A stretch of 11,845 bases of DNA from the NCBI GenBank assembly GCA_009885605.1, contig VFKK01000146.1:1-11845 (forward strand), in the 5' to 3' direction. The stretch is from Cyclobacteriaceae bacterium. Lineage in GTDB: Bacteria; Bacteroidota; Bacteroidia; Cytophagales; Cyclobacteriaceae. The notes under the pieces were generated by a model, which saw nothing but the letters and a program-made list of their open reading frames with translations, had not been told where the DNA came from and did no database searches. The first letter of the stretch is position 1; every line of letters begins with the position of its first letter. This document shows positions 6,950 through 11,845 of the stretch, piece after piece. The position numbers were made by a program, and so were the translations under genes.

Positions 6950-8146
6950 TCAGGATGATTTCTCCCAAATTCTGTAACTCTTTGACGTTTCAAAAATCCT
7001 TTCGAGGATTTCTTTGTCTTCAGGAGTCCAGGCTATTTTTCGGCGACCCATCACTGCGATGGCTACTTCTTCGAATTTGGAAAACTGGAAGGTAGAGAAT
7101 CCTGCCGCTCCCCCCCAAGCAAAAGAAGGAATAAAATTTCGGGGATATCCATCCCCAAAAACATTTGCTCCCACGCCGATGACTGTTCCGGTGTTGAACA
7201 TTGTATTGATGCCGCACTTGGAGTGGTCGCCCATCATTAAGCCACAGAATTGCAAGCCCGTATTGGCAAAACCACCTTTGGTATAGTCCCAAAGTTTGAC
7301 AGGAGCGTAATTGTTTTTGAGGTTACTCGTGTTTGTGTCAGCACCTAGATTGCACCATTCACCTATTACTGAATTGCCTAAGAAGCCTTCGTGGCCTTTG
7401 TTACTATAGCCGAAAATCACTGCGTTGGAAACTTCCCCGCCAACTTTAGAATGAGGTCCGACAGTCGTGTCTCCTCGAAGTTTTGCTCCCATGTTAATGG
7501 TTGATCCTTCGCAAAGCGCAAATGGCCCGCGAATCATGGAGCCTTCCTGGATCTCGGTATTTTTACCGATGTAGATCGGGCCGTTTTCAGCATTGAGAAT
7601 GGCAGCTTTGATAGTAGCTCCTTCCTCAATGAATATGTTTTCCGGTGAATAGACCCTTGTGTAGGGATCGTTGATTTCGGCTGACTTTCTGCCCGCTGTG
7701 ATCAATTCAAAGTCTTTTTTGATTTCAGAACCATTGAATTGAAAGATATTCCAGCTTTTCTGAAGCAGAACCGGCTCAGAATCAAGCTGAATTATTTCTT
7801 TTTCCTTAGCAAAGTCAAGGTTTTTCTCAGTTTCGCCAATGTAGGTTGCGAGAAGAGTTTTACCGAAGTAAAGCGCTTGATTTTTTTGAAGCTTTTGAAG
7901 AATTTTCTCCACGCCGTTTTCAGGAAGCCAGGCGCCATTGACAGCCAAGGCATCTCCCGGTTTTCTGGAAAATTTCTTTTGCAGATAATCCTGCGTGAGG
8001 AAAGAAACTTCTGAACGGGTACGTTTTTCCCATTTTTCTGAAATTTTCAGGATTCCAATCCGGATATCCGCCACCGGCCGGGTAAAAGTAAAAGGTAAAA
8101 GAGATCCACGAATGGCCGGATCATCAAACAAGAGCAAATTATCCAT
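6950..8146 (-). CDS. GlmU-like sugar nucleotidyltransferase / hexapeptide acyltransferase
   Basis: From the chosen start this is a 398-aa two-domain protein. The N-terminal part (MDNLLLFDD, then RPVADIRIGILKISEKW at 23-39) is a divergent nucleotidyltransferase. From about residue 165 there is a left-handed beta-helix of hexapeptide repeats (for example IYIGKNTEIQEGSMIRGPFALCEGS) with an acyltransferase-like segment NKGHEGFLGNSVIGEWCNLGADTNTSN at 249-275. This is the architecture of the alternative GlmU family of Bacteroidota, proposed to make UDP-N-acetylglucosamine for peptidoglycan and glycans. Activity on that substrate is inferred. A longer reading from ATG 8179 was rejected because that codon lies in the loop of the rpmE2 terminator. 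The ATG at 8146 gives the usual family N-terminus. Confidence 0.87.
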   Translation of the reverse strand: MDNLLLFDDPAIRGSLLPFTFTRPVADIRIGILKISEKWEKRTRSEVSFLTQDYLQKKFSRKPGDALAVNGAWLPENGVEKILQKLQKNQALYFGKTLLATYIGETEKNLDFAKEKEIIQLDSEPVLLQKSWNIFQFNGSEIKKDFELITAGRKSAEINDPYTRVYSPENIFIEEGATIKAAILNAENGPIYIGKNTEIQEGSMIRGPFALCEGSTINMGAKLRGDTTVGPHSKVGGEVSNAVIFGYSNKGHEGFLGNSVIGEWCNLGADTNTSNLKNNYAPVKLWDYTKGGFANTGLQFCGLMMGDHSKCGINTMFNTGTVIGVGANVFGDGYPRNFIPSFAWGGAAGFSTFQFSKFEEVAIAVMGRRKIAWTPEDKEILERIFETSKSYRIWEKSS

Positions 8147-8150
8147 AGGG

Positions 8151-8158
8151 CAAAAATA
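8151..8158 (-). promoter_or_regulatory. TAnnTTTG-type -7 box ahead of the GlmU-like gene
   Basis: TATTTTTG, read leftward, matches the Bacteroidota -7 consensus TAnnTTTG and ends 4 nt before the start codon at 8146. It coincides with the U-tract of the rpmE2 terminator. No good TTTG lies at the normal -33 distance, which here falls inside the terminator stem. If used, the transcript would be leaderless or nearly so. It could also be only the terminator tract. Confidence 0.4.
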
Positions 8159-8195
8159 AAAAAGTCTCCCGGAATCCATGCTCCGGGAGACTTTT
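8152..8195 (-). terminator. Strong Rho-independent terminator of rpmE2
   Basis: A perfect 14-bp stem (8182-8195 pairing with 8160-8173) with an 8-nt loop is followed, reading leftward, by TTTTTTATTTTT. It lies 19 bp after the rpmE2 stop. The stem is flanked by A/T runs on both sides, so it could work in either direction, but no rightward gene ends here. Confidence 0.93.
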
Positions 8196-8214
8196 AAGAA
8201 TGAGTTTGCTCGAA

Positions 8215-8463
8215 TTACTTCTTAGCAGCGTATCTTCTGTTGAATTTCTCAACACGTCCTGCAGTATCAAGCATCATTTTCTTACCAGTATAGAACGGGT
8301 GAGACTCAGCACTTACTTCGATTTTGTATACCGGGTAGGTATTTCCATCTTCAAATACGATAGTCTCAGAAGTTTCGATTGTAGATTTTGTCAAAAACTT
8401 AAACTCGCTAGAAGTGTCATAGAAGACCACGTCTCTGTAGTTTGGATGAATTGTAGCTTTCAT
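8215..8463 (-). CDS. rpmE2: 50S ribosomal protein L31, type B
   Basis: This 82-aa ribosomal protein of the large subunit starts MKATIHPNYRDVVFYDTSS and contains SHPFYTGKKMMLDTAGRVEKFNRRYA, the diagnostic C-terminal block of L31. It has no cysteines, so it lacks the zinc-ribbon of type A L31, and its length fits type B. In bacteria with both types, the cysteine-free form is made under zinc limitation. Here it has an ordinary strong promoter, and nothing resembling a zinc-uptake regulator site was recognised, so it may be the main L31. It is monocistronic, bounded by its own promoter and terminator. Confidence 0.97.
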   Translation of the reverse strand: MKATIHPNYRDVVFYDTSSEFKFLTKSTIETSETIVFEDGNTYPVYKIEVSAESHPFYTGKKMMLDTAGRVEKFNRRYAAKK

Positions 8464-8501
8464 ATCACTAATTTTTTATAGTACCTTTTTCAAATGAGGC
8501 A

Positions 8502-8533
8502 CAAAGTTATCCTTTTTCAGAAAACACACCAAA
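8502..8533 (-). promoter_or_regulatory. Bacteroidota-type promoter of rpmE2
   Basis: Reading leftward, TTTG (8530-8533) and TAACTTTG (8502-8509) are separated by 20 nt, matching the TTTG / TAnnTTTG promoter pattern of this phylum. The start codon is 38 nt further on, leaving a leader of about 30 nt. This is the best promoter match found in the window's intergenic regions. Confidence 0.75.
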
Positions 8534-8633
8534 TCTTTATCAAGTATTTCTTTAGCTATTAAACAAAAGCCCTAAAATGCATCTTCTGGGCGGGAATTTT
8601 CAAATCATTATTTCATGAATTAAAGGCTTTTTC

Positions 8634-8641
8634 TAGCTTTA
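8634..8641 (+). promoter_or_regulatory. Possible -7 box of the outer-membrane protein gene
   Basis: TAGCTTTA differs from TAnnTTTG at one base and ends 4 nt before the start codon, the same spacing as the box ahead of the GlmU-like gene. No clear TTTG is found 17-23 nt upstream. The rest of the 182-bp divergent region holds the rpmE2 promoter and nothing else I recognise. Confidence 0.3.
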
Positions 8642-8645
8642 GACA

Positions 8646-10349
8646 ATGCAAAAACGATCCAGCCTACGCCTGACCCTGAGTTTGCTCATTTTTATAGCAT
8701 CTTACTCGCTGCCTTTTTTCTCCCTGGCCCAAGGTTCTTACATTCCTTATGATCGGGATTACTACCATCGAATAGAGCGCTATGAAATCCTCCAAGGCAA
8801 AACCAATCCCTTTTTCAACACCGGCTACAAGCCTCAAAGAAGAGATCATGTGGCAAAATACCTGGATAGCCTGGCCCTGGATTCAGCGGTGATTCGATCA
8901 CGGGTGGATCAATTCAACCTTCAATATCTGGCTCAGGACAACTGGGAATTTGTGGAGCAGGAAACTGAACTTTCGAAGAAACCATTTTTGAAAGCTCTGT
9001 ATAAAAGACCCGGTGACTTCACCTATTACAACAGCGACGAATTTGACATTCATGTCAACCCCGTCTTTTATATAAATGGAGGAATTGAAACTGACAACCT
9101 CCGAAATCCAAATCGATTAACCCGTGGTGTTGCCATAAGAGGTTCTATTGATAAAAAAGTTGGGTTCTACACCTATTTGACTTCTTCAGAGGGTTTCTTT
9201 CCGAGTTGGGTGAAAAACACTGCGGAATACAACGGGGCAGTTCCAGGAGAAGGTTTTTGGAAAGAATATGAAACTGACGGATACAGCTATTTTTCCGCCT
9301 TGGGGCATGTGAATTTTCACCTCACCAAACACATCGAAGCACAAGTGGGTCACGATCGGAATTTTGTCGGAGAGGGCTATCGCTCCTTTTTGCTATCGGA
9401 CTTTTCCAATCCTTACATGTTTGTCAAACTGAACACTAAAATCTGGAAGTTTCAGCTGACCAACTTATGGACTCAAATGAATGCCGATGTTTTATATAAC
9501 AGGGGAAGGCCGACAGACGGGAAATATCCTCAGAAGTATTTCTCATTCCATCGATTGGGATTGAATGTCGGAAAAAAGCTGAATTTGGGTTTTTTTGAAT
9601 CCGTCATGACTGACCAGATTGACTTTAATTATTTCAATCCCTTTGTTTTCTTCCGATGGGTCGAGCAGCAACAGGGTTCTCCAGACTCTATCATGCTGGG
9701 AATGGACTACAAATGGCTTTTTTATCCCGGGATGGAACTCTACGGGCAATTTGCCCTGGATGAATTCGTATTTGAGGAATTCTTTGAAATCAGCGGTGGG
9801 GGATCCAAGAGAAATAAATACGGAGTTCAGCTGGGCTACAAATACATCAATGTCTTTGGTGTCTCGAATCTCGACTTTCAATTTGAGTGGAATCAAGCAA
9901 GGCCTTATACATTTCAGGAAAAAACAGAATACCAATCTTACTCCAACTGGCGCACGCCCCTCACCCATCCTCGCGGTGCAAACTTCCGGGAGTTTGTCGG
10001 AATCATCAGATATCAGCCGATCCCAAAACTCAACCTTACGCTAACAGGAATGTACCAGATGTATGGGTCTGACGAAAATACTGAGACTAACTGGGGTGGA
10101 GATGTGCTGAAAAACAGACTGGTAGGAAGTCCGACGGGATTGTATAATAACTTCATTGGTCAGGGCGTGGAAAATCAGGTTGTTCAATCAAATCTAAATG
10201 CCAGCTATATGCTCAAGCATAATTTCTTCATCGATGCGACTCATACGTTCCGCAGGAGAACAGCCGAAGATCTTGACAGCCCTGAAGTCAATCAATTGGT
10301 ACAATTGGGGATTCGGTGGAACTTCCTGAGACCGGATTACAATTACTAG
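8646..10349 (+). CDS. Predicted outer-membrane beta-barrel protein, Wzi/RemB-like
   Basis: This 567-aa protein has a signal peptide (hydrophobic residues 9-26, likely cleavage after SLA at 28). The mature part is rich in aromatic residues and alternating polar/hydrophobic strands, for example YKWLFYPGMELYGQFALDEF and KNKYG/GYKYINVFGVSNLDFQFEW-type segments, and it ends in a strand with a terminal aromatic (RPDYNY), as for outer-membrane barrels. The segment AQVGHDRNFVGEGYRSFLLSD (about 235-255) resembles the region around the conserved GxxRxxxGxG pattern in capsule-assembly Wzi proteins and in gliding-related RemB of Flavobacterium. That similarity is from memory, so the family is only likely. 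No TonB box, plug domain or C-terminal type IX sorting domain was seen. An ABC exporter gene follows 58 bp downstream on the same strand. Confidence 0.7.
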   Translation: MQKRSSLRLTLSLLIFIASYSLPFFSLAQGSYIPYDRDYYHRIERYEILQGKTNPFFNTGYKPQRRDHVAKYLDSLALDSAVIRSRVDQFNLQYLAQDNWEFVEQETELSKKPFLKALYKRPGDFTYYNSDEFDIHVNPVFYINGGIETDNLRNPNRLTRGVAIRGSIDKKVGFYTYLTSSEGFFPSWVKNTAEYNGAVPGEGFWKEYETDGYSYFSALGHVNFHLTKHIEAQVGHDRNFVGEGYRSFLLSDFSNPYMFVKLNTKIWKFQLTNLWTQMNADVLYNRGRPTDGKYPQKYFSFHRLGLNVGKKLNLGFFESVMTDQIDFNYFNPFVFFRWVEQQQGSPDSIMLGMDYKWLFYPGMELYGQFALDEFVFEEFFEISGGGSKRNKYGVQLGYKYINVFGVSNLDFQFEWNQARPYTFQEKTEYQSYSNWRTPLTHPRGANFREFVGIIRYQPIPKLNLTLTGMYQMYGSDENTETNWGGDVLKNRLVGSPTGLYNNFIGQGVENQVVQSNLNASYMLKHNFFIDATHTFRRRTAEDLDSPEVNQLVQLGIRWNFLRPDYNY

Positions 10350-10374
10350 AAAATCCCGCGATCGCTATTTTGCG

Positions 10375-10382
10375 TAACTTCG
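10375..10382 (+). promoter_or_regulatory. Possible -7 box ahead of the ABC exporter gene
   Basis: TAACTTCG matches TAnnTTTG at all but one position and lies 25 nt before the ABC exporter start codon in the 58-bp gap after the outer-membrane protein gene. There is no clear TTTG at the -33 distance. The exporter may instead be read from the upstream promoter. Confidence 0.3.
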
Positions 10383-10407
10383 CGACCTGTTTACCGAATA
10401 CTCTGTC

Positions 10408-11845
10408 ATGAAGACCTATCTGCGAATTCTTTCCTACGCCAAGCCTTACGGAAAATTCGTGCCTGTTTATGTGATTTATGCCTTTCTGGCGATCGTTTTT
10501 GGCTTGCTCAATTTCACATTGCTCAAGCCCTTGTTTGATGTGATCTTTGAGCAGGTTGATCCTGCAGGATTGGTCCAATACCAGGAAAAGCCTACGTTCA
10601 GTTTTTCAATTGGCTATTTCACCCATTTGTTCAACCATACTTTTCTGGAGATTTCTGAGGCTTATGGTAAAATGGGTACTCTATACTTTGTCTGTGGCAT
10701 CATCGTACTCTCAGTTTTCCTATCGAATCTTTTCGCCTATCTCTCCGGAGTGGTACTGGCAAATGTGAGAGCAGTTGTGATCAAGAGAATGAGAATGGAT
10801 ATTTTTCGACAGGTCAGCACATTACACATCGGTTATTTCTCCAACGAACGCAAGGGAGATCTCATGTCTAAAATGACGAACGATGTCCAAGAAGTAGAAA
10901 ACACTATCGTACAGTCGCTTCGGGTGGTCTTCCGGGAGCCAGCCACGATTATCCTTTATTTCGCAGTACTGTTTTTTATGTCGGTCAAACTGACACTTTT
11001 CACCATCCTGATCATCCCGATTTCGGGTGCTATCATCGGCGGGATTACGAGGAAGTTGAAGAAAAAAGCGGTGCAAAGTCAGCAGTCCCTTGGAAGAATT
11101 GTCAATATTCTGGATGAAACCCTCGGCGGCATGCGCGTGATCAAAGCCTTCAATGCGGAGCGATTTATGACGGGCAAGTTTGATGCAGAGACGGATTATT
11201 ATGCAGATGTGAATGTGAACATGGCCCGCAAAAATGAGCTGGCGTCTCCCATTTCCCAGTTTATGGGCGTGTTTGTTGTTGCAGGAATCCTTGTTTACGG
11301 AGGAAGCATGGTGCTCAGCGGCGAGTCTGATCTCAGTGCTTCTGACTTTATCACGTACATCATCATTTTCACCCAAGTACTAAATCCTGCGAAAGAAATT
11401 TCCCGAGCGGTCAGTAGCATTCAGCGGGGAATTGCCTCGGCGGAGCGAATTTTCGAAGTGGTCGATACAACTTCACAGATCAAGTCTCCGGTGGTTGCGA
11501 AGCCATTGAAAAGCTTCGAAAAGTCAATCGTCTTTGATCAGGTGAGCTTTGCTTATCAGGATCAGAAGGTATTGAACAACATCAATTTCGAACTGAAAGC
11601 AGGAAAAACCATCGCACTCGTCGGGCCATCCGGTGGTGGAAAATCCACGTTAGCAGATTTGGTCCCTAGATTCTATGATCCGACTAAAGGCAAAATTCTC
11701 CTTGACGGTGTAGACATCAAAGAATTTGAGGTGCATAACCTCCGCGAACTCATGGGAATTGTGACTCAGGAATCTATCCTTTTCAACGATACCGTATTTA
11801 ACAACATCGCCTTTGGAATCGAAGACGCAACAGAAGAACAAGTGA
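10408..11845 (+). CDS. ABC exporter, MsbA-like (fused TMD-NBD), 3' end outside window
   Basis: This open frame runs to the end of the window without a stop, giving 479 codons of what is normally a protein of about 600 aa. The N-terminal transmembrane domain (about residues 1-330) has the six hydrophobic helices of type IV ABC exporters, with the coupling segment STLHIGYFSNERKGDLMSKMTNDVQEVE. The nucleotide-binding domain begins near 365 with FDQVSFAYQDQKVL (A-loop Tyr383), Walker A GPSGGGKST (406-414) and Q-loop VTQES (Gln454). The signature motif, Walker B and H-loop lie beyond the window. The overall type resembles MsbA lipid A flippases and related homodimeric exporters; the actual substrate cannot be told. 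The start MKTYLRILSYAKPYGKF has the usual spacing before helix 1. Confidence 0.93.
   Translation, partial: MKTYLRILSYAKPYGKFVPVYVIYAFLAIVFGLLNFTLLKPLFDVIFEQVDPAGLVQYQEKPTFSFSIGYFTHLFNHTFLEISEAYGKMGTLYFVCGIIVLSVFLSNLFAYLSGVVLANVRAVVIKRMRMDIFRQVSTLHIGYFSNERKGDLMSKMTNDVQEVENTIVQSLRVVFREPATIILYFAVLFFMSVKLTLFTILIIPISGAIIGGITRKLKKKAVQSQQSLGRIVNILDETLGGMRVIKAFNAERFMTGKFDAETDYYADVNVNMARKNELASPISQFMGVFVVAGILVYGGSMVLSGESDLSASDFITYIIIFTQVLNPAKEISRAVSSIQRGIASAERIFEVVDTTSQIKSPVVAKPLKSFEKSIVFDQVSFAYQDQKVLNNINFELKAGKTIALVGPSGGGKSTLADLVPRFYDPTKGKILLDGVDIKEFEVHNLRELMGIVTQESILFNDTVFNNIAFGIEDATEEQV

Noticed and set aside
8215..8481. 93-aa plus-strand open frame over rpmE2
   Set aside because: It is antisense to the clear L31 gene and crosses the rpmE2 terminator region; composition is random.
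9543..9968. 141-aa open frame antisense to the outer-membrane protein gene, and another of the same length on the plus strand (9619-10044)
   Set aside because: Both are shadow frames of a gene with signal peptide and barrel features; neither has motifs.
10358..10365. GCGATCGC palindrome between the outer-membrane protein and exporter genes
   Set aside because: An 8-bp palindrome is too short to support a terminator or operator here, and no U-tract follows.
10822..11376. 184-aa minus-strand open frame
   Set aside because: It is antisense to the ABC exporter transmembrane domain; its His- and Asp-rich translation is typical of an opposite-strand shadow.

Overview
The window looks like chromosomal DNA from a Bacteroidota bacterium, most likely a Cytophagales/Cyclobacteriaceae (Algoriphagus-like) organism. 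This rests on Bacteroidota-type promoters (TTTG / TAnnTTTG), weak or absent Shine-Dalgarno sequences, a GlmU-like nucleotidyltransferase/hexapeptide fusion of the kind typical of this phylum, a lipoprotein cyclophilin with a helical insert, and a Wzi/RemB-like outer-membrane barrel. The genus is inferred and was not tested by any search. No phage, insertion sequence, CRISPR array, tRNA or rRNA was seen.

Left part (1-8463): nine genes all read leftward. In transcription order they are ribosomal protein L31 type B (rpmE2, with its own promoter and a strong terminator), a GlmU-like sugar nucleotidyltransferase/acyltransferase, DNA polymerase III delta' (holB), a RimB-like retropepsin-fold protease, RimK (S6 glutamate ligase), HemC, a lipoprotein cyclophilin, an RmlD-like SDR reductase and an NSS-family sodium symporter closed by a clear terminator. 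Several junctions are tight: 11 nt GlmU-like/holB, 1 nt holB/rimB-like, ATGA overlaps rimK/hemC and hemC/cyclophilin, and an 11-nt overlap cyclophilin/reductase. The only sizeable break is 107 bp between the rimB-like gene and rimK, which is full of palindromes. The block is probably one or two housekeeping operons covering cell-envelope precursors, replication, ribosome modification, haem and folding.

Right part (8646-11845): after a 182-bp divergent intergenic region, two genes read rightward. They are a predicted outer-membrane beta-barrel protein and an MsbA-like ABC exporter cut off by the window end after its Q-loop. Both are plausibly envelope or polysaccharide functions.

I see no clearly new multi-gene system; this is mostly an ordinary core region. 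The points most worth a second look are non-coding: a degenerate 7-bp repeat at the left edge, the palindrome-rich gap inside the rimB/rimK pair, a promoter box that coincides with the U-tract of the rpmE2 terminator, and an in-frame 15-bp tandem duplication in holB.
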